A stretch of 64,000 nt of DNA. It comes from Phytopseudomonas daroniae (GTDB lineage Bacteria; Pseudomonadota; Gammaproteobacteria; Pseudomonadales; Pseudomonadaceae). Position 1 is the first letter of the stretch, and each line of letters opens with the position of its first letter. The stretch is from NCBI RefSeq assembly GCF_004327285.1, contig NZ_QJUI01000010.1, positions 1 to 64,000 on the forward strand, read 5' to 3'. Positions 17,430 to 24,497 of the stretch are shown one piece after another. Both the position numbers and the translations under genes were made by a program. The notes beneath the pieces are model-generated. The model was not told the origin of the DNA. It did not search any database and saw only the letters and a program-made list of their open reading frames with translations.

Positions 17430-18257
17430 TCATTCGAATTCCACATCGGCCTGTTGGGCCATACCGGCGTCGTTACCGGCCCACAACTGCGCCTTGCCCG
17501 GCGCGGTTATCCGCCCGGCCACCTCGAAGGGCTGCGGCGCAATCAGCGGGCGCACGCCGCGATAGGCGAAGCGGCGCAGGCGGGTCTGCGGGTTGGCGCG
17601 GCAGAAGGCGCGCAGGTTGAGCGTGGCGATCAATGGGCCATGCACTACCAGACCGGCGTAGCCTTCGGTGCCGGTGACATAGGGCCAGTCGTAATGGATG
17701 CGGTGGCCATTGAAGGTCACCGCGGAATAGCGGAACAGCAGGGTCGGGCTGGGCACCACGGCCTCGCGCCAGTCGCCCGCCGGCAGTGCTTCGCCCCCTC
17801 CGCTCTTGGGCGGGCTGGGTTCGCGGTAGACGATATCCTGCTCTTCGCGGATGGCCAGTTCGCCGTCCTGCAGGTAGTCGTGCTGCACGGTGACGAACAG
17901 CAGTGCTCCGGTACGACCGTGCTTTTCTTCGATGTGCTTGATGGTCGACACGCGGGTAGCCTCGCCGCCCACCCGCAGCGCAGCGATGAACTCGACACGG
18001 CCGCCGGCCCACATACGGTTGCGGTTGTCCGCCGGTGGCAGGAAGCCGCCTCGCGCCGGGTGGCCGTCACCACCCAGAGCGCTTTCGGCGATGGGATCCT
18101 GAAAAAACGCCCAGTGCCACAGCGGCGGCAAGGCCTCGCCGTGGGCGGGAGTGTCTTCGCCCAGGGTCGCGGCGATGCGCTTGACCAGGTTGCGGCTCAG
18201 TTGATCATGGGATTCTTCGGTGCGGCCGATCCAGGCGGAAAAAGCAGAGTCGCTCAT
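17430..18257 (-). CDS. ich: Itaconyl-CoA hydratase (MaoC/hotdog family)
   Basis: 275 residues of a double-hotdog hydratase: N-terminal half with WHWAFFQDPIAESALGGDGH and GGRVEFIAALRVG, C-terminal half with the hydratase signature around FRYSAVTFNGHRIHYDWPYV and VVHGPLIATLNLRAF. The enzyme hydrates itaconyl-CoA to citramalyl-CoA. The ATG at 18257 follows a GTGG-rich region; the longer upstream frame runs through non-coding sequence. First gene of the minus-strand operon, divergent from the LysR gene with 272 bases between, as in P. aeruginosa. Confidence 0.88.
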   Translation of the reverse strand: MSDSAFSAWIGRTEESHDQLSRNLVKRIAATLGEDTPAHGEALPPLWHWAFFQDPIAESALGGDGHPARGGFLPPADNRNRMWAGGRVEFIAALRVGGEATRVSTIKHIEEKHGRTGALLFVTVQHDYLQDGELAIREEQDIVYREPSPPKSGGGEALPAGDWREAVVPSPTLLFRYSAVTFNGHRIHYDWPYVTGTEGYAGLVVHGPLIATLNLRAFCRANPQTRLRRFAYRGVRPLIAPQPFEVAGRITAPGKAQLWAGNDAGMAQQADVEFE

Positions 18258-18495
18258 GGTGGGTTCCAGCTGTCTTGTTATGTGCTGCCAGCATGCAATT
18301 CGCTTATCGTTCTGTGAATTTGCATTTGCATAAGCCGGCGTTCGGTTATGCTGAACACCAAGTTTGTAGGAAGTAGTCTGTCGCGCAGCAAACATGACTC
18401 GCTGGATACGCGCTGCAGGAACAGCGGGGATGCCTGACCCTGCTGGCGATAGCGGTGGTGAAATCCAGGCTGGAGTCGCGACAAGAATTTGTATC

Positions 18496-18515
18496 GCCCG
18501 CAAGCGGGCTCCTAC
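18496..18515. repeat. REP-type element just upstream of the LysR gene
   Basis: GCCCGCAAGCGGGCTCCTAC has the classic pseudomonad REP look (small stem CCCGC/GCGGG and a CTCCTAC tail). It ends 14 bases before the start of the LysR gene, within its leader. Confidence 0.75.
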
Positions 18516-18529
18516 GGGGATTTTCCGCC

Positions 18530-19417
18530 ATGCACTTCGATCTGCCGGATCTGCGCCTCTTCATCCATATCGCCGAATCGCCTAGCCTGACACAGGGCGC
18601 ACGGCGTGCCTCGCTCTCGCCCGCTGCGGCCAGCGCGCGCATCAAGGCACTGGAAGGCCAGCTCGCCACCCGCCTGCTGTACCGCGACAGCCGTGGCGTG
18701 GAACTGACACCCTCCGGTCAGCGCCTGCTGCAGCACGCGCGGTTGATCATGCGTCAGGTCGACTATCTGAAAAGCGAGTTCACCGAATACGGCAGTGACT
18801 CGGCAGGGCATATCCGCATCTTCGCCAACACCACGGCAGTGACCGAATTCCTGCCCGAAGTGCTGGCCGGTTTCCTGGCCGGTCGCCCTGGCGTAACCGT
18901 GGATCTGCAGGAGCGCCTGAGTCGCGATATCGTGCGCGGCGTACTCGATGGCGGCGCGGATCTGGGCATCATCGCCGGCCCGGTAGAAGCCGCCGGCCTG
19001 CAGGTGCTGCACTTCAGCACCGACCGCCTGGTGCTGGTGGTGCCGGACAACCACCCCCTGGCGGGCCGCGACAAGGTCAGCCTGCGCGACACCCTGCAGT
19101 ACCAGCACATCGGCCTGCACGACGGCAGTACCCTGCTGACCTTCCTGCGTGAACACGTGGAAACCCTCGGCGGCACCCTGTCGCTGCGCATCCAGATGTC
19201 CAGCTTCGAAGCCATTTGCCGCATGGTCGAAGCCAACGTCGGTATCGGCATCATCCCCGAGTCCGCCGCCAGCCGGCATCGCCGCACCATGAAACTGCAT
19301 ACCATCGAACTGAACGAACCCTGGGCGATACGCGAACGCAGCATGCTGGTACGCGACCTCGAAGCGTTGCCGGGCAGCGTGCGGGCGTTGATTGCGACCT
19401 TGTTGCCAGAAGCCTGA
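18530..19417 (+). CDS. LysR-type regulator of the itaconate operon
   Basis: 295 residues. N-terminal wHTH (LPDLRLFIHIAESPSLTQGA, SPAAASARIKALEGQLATRLLYRDSRGVELT is the usual LTTR core in order) followed by a periplasmic-binding-like effector domain (TTAVTEFLPEVLAGFLAGRPGV, LVLVVPDNHPLAG, VEANVGIGIIPESAA). The start at 18530 leaves the MHFDLPDLRLF beginning typical of this branch; the longer frame would read through the REP element. Divergent arrangement with ich suggests it binds in the 272-base gap and responds to itaconate or itaconyl-CoA; the direct inducer is not visible. The family and position match the regulator next to P. aeruginosa ich. Confidence 0.87.
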   Translation: MHFDLPDLRLFIHIAESPSLTQGARRASLSPAAASARIKALEGQLATRLLYRDSRGVELTPSGQRLLQHARLIMRQVDYLKSEFTEYGSDSAGHIRIFANTTAVTEFLPEVLAGFLAGRPGVTVDLQERLSRDIVRGVLDGGADLGIIAGPVEAAGLQVLHFSTDRLVLVVPDNHPLAGRDKVSLRDTLQYQHIGLHDGSTLLTFLREHVETLGGTLSLRIQMSSFEAICRMVEANVGIGIIPESAASRHRRTMKLHTIELNEPWAIRERSMLVRDLEALPGSVRALIATLLPEA

Positions 19418-19471
19418 ATAGCGGGTTTGGTTGGGAGTCGTAGATGTTTGGGAACACGATGATGCCGCTTT

Positions 19472-19511
19472 CTTGCGGCGGATTACGCCTTCGGCTAATA
19501 CGCCCTACGGG
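19472..19511. repeat. Family B-like repeat, inverted, between the LysR gene and phhR
   Basis: GGCGGATTACGCCTTCGGCTAATACGCC followed by CTACGG, whose reverse complement reads GTAGGGCGTATTAGCC and GAAGGCGTAATCCGCC. It has the same TTAGCC/CGTAATCC layout as the family B copies at 242, 22393 and 27847 but is diverged. It lies between two convergent genes. Confidence 0.6.
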
Positions 19512-19592
19512 TTTACGGATCACGCCTCACTGGGCACCCCAATTCATCCTTCACGGCCCAGTACGCAACGTCATGAGCTCGTTGAAATATAG

Positions 19593-21152
19593 CTACTGAC
19601 CTTCCCGCCCGATCCCATGCTCGCGCAGCTTGTTGGCAATGGTGGTGTGGGACACGCCCAGGCGTTTGCCGAGCAGGCGACTGCTCGGGAACTCACCGTG
19701 CAAGCGCTCCAGCACGGCCTTCTCGAAGCGCCCGACGATAGCGTCCAGCCCGCCCTCCAGGGAGAAGTCGCCGAGCGGTTGGGCCGCCCCGTAGCCTGGC
19801 AGGCGAATATGCTCTGGCTTCACCACCCCGCCTTCGCACAGCGAAACCGCCTGGAACAGCGCGTTCTCCAACTGCCGCACATTGCCCGGCCAGTGGTAGC
19901 GACCGAGCTTTTCCAATGCTGTCGGCGCCAGGGTCGGCAAAGGGCAACCGATCTGCCGGCTGGCGCGGTCGAGAAAGTGCTCGACCAGTGGCTGCAGACC
20001 GTCCAGGCATTCGCGTAGCGGCGGAATATGCAGACTGAGCACGTTGAGGCGGTGGTACAGATCCTCGCGAAACTCACCGCGGGCACACAGCTCGGACAGG
20101 TCTACCTGGGTGGCGCAGGTTACCCGCACATCGAGGTAGACCTCTTCATCGCTGCCGACCCGGCGGAAGCAGCCATCCTGCAGGAAGCGCAGCAGCTTGG
20201 CCTGCAGGCGCGGGCTCATCTCGGCGACGGCATCGAGAAACAGCGTTCCGCCAGCAGTCAGCTCCAGCAAGCCGAGCTTGCCTTCGGGGCGGGCGCCTTC
20301 GAAGGCGCCGGGGCCATAGCCGAACAGCTCGGTTTCGGCCATGGACTCGGGCAACCCGGCACAGTTGAGCGCCATGAACGGCGACTGTCCCCGCGGGCTG
20401 GCCAGGTGGCAGGCGCGGGCCAGCAGTTCCTTGCCGGTACCGGTTTCGCCCTCGATCAACAGCGGCGCGTCCAGTGGTGCCATGCGCCGCGCCTCGCGTA
20501 CCACCGCGGCCATCACTTTCGAGCTCTGGAAGATGCTGTCGAAGCCGCGCAGCTCCTGCTTGCGCACCTGGTAGATGCGCTCGCCGACACGATCGGCGCG
20601 GTGCAGGGTCAGCACCGCGCCAGCCATGGCCTCGCTTTCATCGTGTTCGGTTTGCAGCGGTGCGATATCGGCAAGGAACACATCGCCACACACCTTGACC
20701 CGCAGGCCATTGATACGCGACCTGTTGGCCCGCACCAGCTCCGGCAAATCGAAATCCTCGGTGTAATGCGACAGCGCGATACCCGGCACCTCGTCCACCC
20801 GCACACCGAGCAACTGCGCGGCGGCCCGGTTGGCGGCGACGATGCTGCCAGCCATATCGATGGACAACACCGGAAACTCCAGCGCACCAAGCAAGGCGTT
20901 GAGCTCCAGATGGCGGCGCTCGCTGGGCATCAGCCCCACGCGCTTGACGCCGAACACGCCGGTGATGGCTTCGAGCTTGGGGCGCAGAGCCTGGAATTGC
21001 AGATTGATCAGGTTGGGGCAATGCAGGTAGATGGCATTGCCCTGCTCGCCCCCGACTTCGCCACGGGCGACGTTGATACCGTAGTCGACCAGCAGTTCGA
21101 GAATGTCGCGCAGGATTCCAACACGGTTCTGGCAATGGATCTTGATACGCAT
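19593..21152 (-). CDS. phhR: Aromatic amino acid regulator PhhR/TyrR
   Basis: 519 residues. N-terminal ACT domain (MRIKIHCQNRVGILRDILELL) as in TyrR, a PAS domain (FPVLSIDMAGSIVAANRAA), a central AAA+ domain with Walker A GETGTGKEL, and a C-terminal Fis-like HTH (LLGKRLGVSHTTIANKLREHG). The sigma54-contact loop reads GAFEGA instead of GAFTGA, consistent with the known sigma70-type action of PhhR/TyrR proteins. Start at 21152 gives the conserved MRIKIHC; the 23 extra residues upstream are not conserved. Divergent from phhA with 360 bases between, which carry a candidate operator. Confidence 0.93.
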   Translation of the reverse strand: MRIKIHCQNRVGILRDILELLVDYGINVARGEVGGEQGNAIYLHCPNLINLQFQALRPKLEAITGVFGVKRVGLMPSERRHLELNALLGALEFPVLSIDMAGSIVAANRAAAQLLGVRVDEVPGIALSHYTEDFDLPELVRANRSRINGLRVKVCGDVFLADIAPLQTEHDESEAMAGAVLTLHRADRVGERIYQVRKQELRGFDSIFQSSKVMAAVVREARRMAPLDAPLLIEGETGTGKELLARACHLASPRGQSPFMALNCAGLPESMAETELFGYGPGAFEGARPEGKLGLLELTAGGTLFLDAVAEMSPRLQAKLLRFLQDGCFRRVGSDEEVYLDVRVTCATQVDLSELCARGEFREDLYHRLNVLSLHIPPLRECLDGLQPLVEHFLDRASRQIGCPLPTLAPTALEKLGRYHWPGNVRQLENALFQAVSLCEGGVVKPEHIRLPGYGAAQPLGDFSLEGGLDAIVGRFEKAVLERLHGEFPSSRLLGKRLGVSHTTIANKLREHGIGREGQ

Positions 21153-21235
21153 GACGGCCGCTCTTGTTATTTTCGTCAAGGTTTCTTGCCAGTCTAGTGG
21201 ATTCGACTGAGCCCACGACAATGCTTTGCGCGCGA

Positions 21236-21253
21236 CGTAATCCTTTCTTTACG
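21236..21253. promoter_or_regulatory. Candidate PhhR/TyrR box upstream of phhA
   Basis: CGTAAT-CCTTTC-TTTACG matches the TGTAAA-N6-TTTACA pattern of TyrR/PhhR boxes at nine of twelve fixed positions with exact six-base spacing. It is centred in the phhR-phhA gap about 270 bases before phhA and 90 bases before phhR, so it could serve either gene. Confidence 0.55.
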
Positions 21254-21329
21254 AAAACCTCGGCCATGGCGCTCGAACGGGTCGCGCATGCGCCTCGCGC
21301 AATCCTCAGCCTGCGCCATGCTGCACACC

Positions 21330-21413
21330 GTAGGGTGGGTCGGGCCGCGCAGGTTAGCGACGCCAGTCACAGGACGTGCTCCTGCAGCGGTCTTAACGCG
21401 TCGCGTAACCCAC
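21330..21413. repeat. Family A-related repeat in the phhR-phhA gap
   Basis: GTAGGGTGGGTCGGGCCGCGCAGG at the left, with GCGTAACCCACC at the right, resembles the ends of family A copies but with GGGTC/AACCCACC instead of GGATC/GATCCACC. It separates the candidate PhhR box from phhA by about 100 bases. Confidence 0.55.
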
Positions 21414-21512
21414 CAGTCGATATCCGACATCGTAACCATCACGGATGGAGCGCTGCGACAGATGCCTACCGCCGCCTCGAGACGAGCCGTAACGCGCCAG
21501 GGAGATTGCCAG

Positions 21513-22298
21513 ATGAAAGCCAGCCAGTACGTCGCCAGGCAGCCTGACGCGAGCGGCTTTATCCACTATGACGAGGTCGAGCATCGCACCTGGCAGACGC
21601 TGATCGAGCGGCAACTCGAGGTGATCGAATCACGGGCCTGCCAACCCTATCTCGACGGCCTCGACAGACTCGCCCTGCCACACGAGCGGATTCCCCAACT
21701 GCCCGACATCAACCGCGTGTTGCACGCCGCGACCGGCTGGCAGGTCGCTCAGGTACCGGCACTGATTCCGTTCCAGCGCTTCTTCGAGCTGCTCGCCAAC
21801 CGGCAGTTTCCGGTGGCCACTTTCATCCGCACAGAAGCGGAACTGGACTACCTGCAGGAGCCGGATATCTTCCACGAGATATTCGGCCACTGCCCGTTGT
21901 TGACCAATCCCTGGTTCGCCGAATTCACTCACACTTATGGTCGCCTGGGCCTGGCTGCCAGCCCCCAGGAGCGCGTGTTTCTCGCCCGGTTGTACTGGAT
22001 GACCATCGAATTCGGCCTGGTCGACACACCTGCCGGGCGGCGCATCTACAGCGGCGGCATTCTCTCGTCGCCCAAGGAAGCGGTGTACTGTCTATCCGCA
22101 GACCCCGAACACTTGCCGTTCGATCCAGTGGAAACCATGCGCACGCCCTACCGTATCGACATCCTGCAGCCGCTGTATTTCGTGCTGCCGGATCTGCAAC
22201 GGCTGTTCGCCCTGGCCCAGGAAGACATCATGGCTCATGTACGGGAGGCCATGCGCCTGGGCCTGCATCCGCCGAAGTTTCCGCCCAAGGCGGCGTGA
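21513..22298 (+). CDS. phhA: Phenylalanine 4-monooxygenase
   Basis: 261 residues, the usual length of bacterial phenylalanine hydroxylases. Iron ligands are His121 and His126 in FHEIFGHCPLL and Glu166 in YWMTIEFGL; the pterin-binding LPHERIPQLPDINRVL and GWQVAQVP segments are present. It converts phenylalanine to tyrosine with tetrahydropterin and O2. Start at 21513 has AGGGAGA upstream and follows the MKASQYVARQPD beginning of the Pseudomonas enzyme. It is transcribed with phhB, 256 bases downstream, and is divergent from phhR, its known activator. Confidence 0.96.
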   Translation: MKASQYVARQPDASGFIHYDEVEHRTWQTLIERQLEVIESRACQPYLDGLDRLALPHERIPQLPDINRVLHAATGWQVAQVPALIPFQRFFELLANRQFPVATFIRTEAELDYLQEPDIFHEIFGHCPLLTNPWFAEFTHTYGRLGLAASPQERVFLARLYWMTIEFGLVDTPAGRRIYSGGILSSPKEAVYCLSADPEHLPFDPVETMRTPYRIDILQPLYFVLPDLQRLFALAQEDIMAHVREAMRLGLHPPKFPPKAA

Positions 22299-22334
22299 GA
22301 GCAGGAAAATGCCGCACAAACACCACAAAACCAT

Positions 22335-22375
22335 GTAGGAGCTGCGGGGGCGCCTAGCCTTGCGGGCGATGCGAT
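22335..22375. repeat. REP-like element between phhA and phhB
   Basis: GTAGGAGCTGCGGGGGCGCC ... TTGCGGGCGATGCGATAGC has the GTAGGAGC head and GGGCGATGC tail common in pseudomonad REP sequences. It lies 37 bases beyond the phhA stop. Confidence 0.5.
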
Positions 22376-22392
22376 AGCAGTCATCCAGCCCC

Positions 22393-22425
22393 GTAGCCTG
22401 GATTAGCCGCAAGCGTAATCCGGGG
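22393..22425. repeat. Family B repeat between phhA and phhB
   Basis: GTAGCCTGGATTAGCCGC followed by AAGCGTAATCCGGGG, one base different from the copies at 242 and 27847 in the core. Together with the REP-like element it fills the 256-base gap inside the presumed phhAB transcript. Confidence 0.75.
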
Positions 22426-22554
22426 AGCACGCGTCACGGGCGATTGAGCACCTTGCAGAGAAGGATCTGCGCGGCCGTGACAATCAGGCAGAACCAATGG
22501 CGTACGAACGGACACAAACCTGAACGACACAGTCATCGAATCACGGAGCACCCT

Positions 22555-22911
22555 ATGACCGATCTCAAACAAGCCAAGTGCGAAGCCTGCAACGCCGATG
22601 CGCCGAAAGTCAGCGACACCGAGCTGGCCGAACTGCTGAAGCAGGTTCCCGACTGGAACATCGAAGTACGCGATGGCGTGATGCAGCTCGAACGGCCCTA
22701 CACCTTTCGCACCTTCAAGCACGCTCTGAACTTTACCAACGCGGTGGGCGAGATCGCCGAAACGGAGAATCACCACCCCGCCCTGCTGACCGAATGGGGC
22801 AAGGTCACCGTGACCTGGTGGAGCCACTCGATCAAGGGCCTGCACCGCAATGATTTCATCATGGCAGCGCGCACCGATGAGGTGGCCGAGGTGGCTGAAG
22901 GACGCAAGTGA
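22555..22911 (+). CDS. phhB: Pterin-4a-carbinolamine dehydratase
   Basis: 118 residues with the PCD pattern: [40 protein letters not shown] (the HH-P active-site segment) and [21 protein letters not shown]. It regenerates quinonoid dihydropterin for PhhA. The start at 22555 has GGAG seven bases upstream. In other Pseudomonas an aromatic aminotransferase gene (phhC) often follows; here the next gene is an MFS transporter 190 bases away. Confidence 0.95.
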   Translation: MTDLKQAKCEACNADAPKVSDTELAELLKQVPDWNIEVRDGVMQLERPYTFRTFKHALNFTNAVGEIAETENHHPALLTEWGKVTVTWWSHSIKGLHRNDFIMAARTDEVAEVAEGRK

Positions 22912-23102
22912 GATGCCCGCAAAACGGGAAAAAATCGCTCTGCAACGCCCCGCGATGGTGCCATTCCCTGACCCGAAAAATTAGAAGACCGTTCGTCGAT
23001 AAAAATAAACCATGCATATCAAATAGTTAACCAACCATCACAAAGATCACTGGCGCGCTTCCTGCTTGCTATCACCTGCATAGTTCCCTAGGGTAGTTCG
23101 CC

Positions 23103-24392
23103 ATGTGGTCCTTGATTGCCCCTATCAGCTCGTTGCTGGGTGGGGTTGCGTTACTCCTCCTTGGCAACGGTCTGCTCAACACTCTACTGACCCTGCGTGG
23201 CGTCGCCGAAGGCTACTCCACCGGGATGCTCGGACTGATCATGTCCGGGTACTTCGTCGGTTTTCTCCTTGGCACCTGGCTAGCGATTCCGCTGGTTCGT
23301 CGCGTTGGGCATATCCGTGCGTTCTCCTTTTGTGCCGCCCTCGCCGCCATCACCGCACTGCTCCATGTACTGATTGTCGATCCCTGGGTCTGGCTCGGTT
23401 TGCGTGTGCTCTACGGCCTGGCTTTGGTCAGCCTGTACATGGTCATCGAGAGCTGGCTCAACGCCCAGGTACCCAACGACAAACGCGGGCAGATGTTCGC
23501 CGTGTACATGGCGGTGAACCTTGGTGCTCTGGCCGCCGCCCAGCAATTGCTGAACCTGGCCGATCCCGGTGAATTCCTGCTCTTCGCCTTGGCTGCGATG
23601 CTGATCAGTGCCGCGCTGATGCCCATCACCCTCACGCGCCAGCCACAGCCCAGCGTGCCGGAAACCCTGCACACCAACCTGCGCAAGATCGCCAGCATCG
23701 CCCCATTGGCCATCGCGGCTGCCGGCCTTTCCGGCCTGGCGCTTGGAGCCTTCTGGGGCATGGCACCGGTGTATGCCAGCCTCAACGGTTTCGATGCTGC
23801 GGGTGTCGGCCTGATGATGAGCGCGACCATTCTCGGCGGCGCCCTGCTGCAATGGCCGATCGGCCGTTTCTCCGACACTCATGATCGGCGCTGGGTGCTG
23901 TTCTGGGTCGTCTGCGCGGCGGTAGTCGTGGCCCTGTTGATGAGCCTGCTACCCGCTGGCCGCCCGCTGCTGGCACTGATGTTCGTGTTTGGCGGACTGT
24001 CGTTCGCCATCTATCCCATCGCCGTGGCGCAGCTGATCGACCAGCTGCACAGCGACGAGATTCTTTCCGGCTCCAGCAGCCTGCTGATGGTCAATGGCAT
24101 CGGCTCCGTATGTGGGCCGCTGCTCGCCGGCGTGCTGATGCAATACACCGGTGCCGCCGCACTACCCCTGTATTTCGCCGCTACCCTGGGGCTGCTGGCG
24201 GCCTACACCTTCTATCGTCTACGTCACGTCAGCGACCTGGTCGCCGGCGAGCAGGCGCACTTCATGCCGATGTTGCGCACCAGCCATACCGTGCTGGAAC
24301 TGATGCCCGACGCCCCGCCGTCGGACGACGACAACGCCTCGGACAACGATAACCCCGACGATGCGCAGGAGCGTGTCGTCACCTCATCGTAG
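23103..24392 (+). CDS. MFS transporter, YcaD-like
   Basis: 429 residues with twelve predicted hydrophobic helices and MFS cues (GYFVGFLLGTWLAIPLVRRVGHIR; GRFSDTHDRRWVLFW between helices 8 and 9; MVIESWLNAQVPNDKRG, the marker of the YcaD group). The C-terminus is a 40-residue acidic tail (PPSDDDNASDNDNPDD). YcaD homologues have no established substrate. It is followed 105 bases later by the glucosylglycerol gene on the same strand; a shared transcript or function is possible but not shown. Confidence 0.87.
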   Translation: MWSLIAPISSLLGGVALLLLGNGLLNTLLTLRGVAEGYSTGMLGLIMSGYFVGFLLGTWLAIPLVRRVGHIRAFSFCAALAAITALLHVLIVDPWVWLGLRVLYGLALVSLYMVIESWLNAQVPNDKRGQMFAVYMAVNLGALAAAQQLLNLADPGEFLLFALAAMLISAALMPITLTRQPQPSVPETLHTNLRKIASIAPLAIAAAGLSGLALGAFWGMAPVYASLNGFDAAGVGLMMSATILGGALLQWPIGRFSDTHDRRWVLFWVVCAAVVVALLMSLLPAGRPLLALMFVFGGLSFAIYPIAVAQLIDQLHSDEILSGSSSLLMVNGIGSVCGPLLAGVLMQYTGAAALPLYFAATLGLLAAYTFYRLRHVSDLVAGEQAHFMPMLRTSHTVLELMPDAPPSDDDNASDNDNPDDAQERVVTSS

Positions 24393-24497
24393 GCACTGGC
24401 CTACACAACAGAGGCGTCAACCAAGGCGCCCACTTTGCTCGTCGGCTGATGTCGGCGCGTCACTGCACCACTTTGTTTATGGACAGGGAGACAGCGC

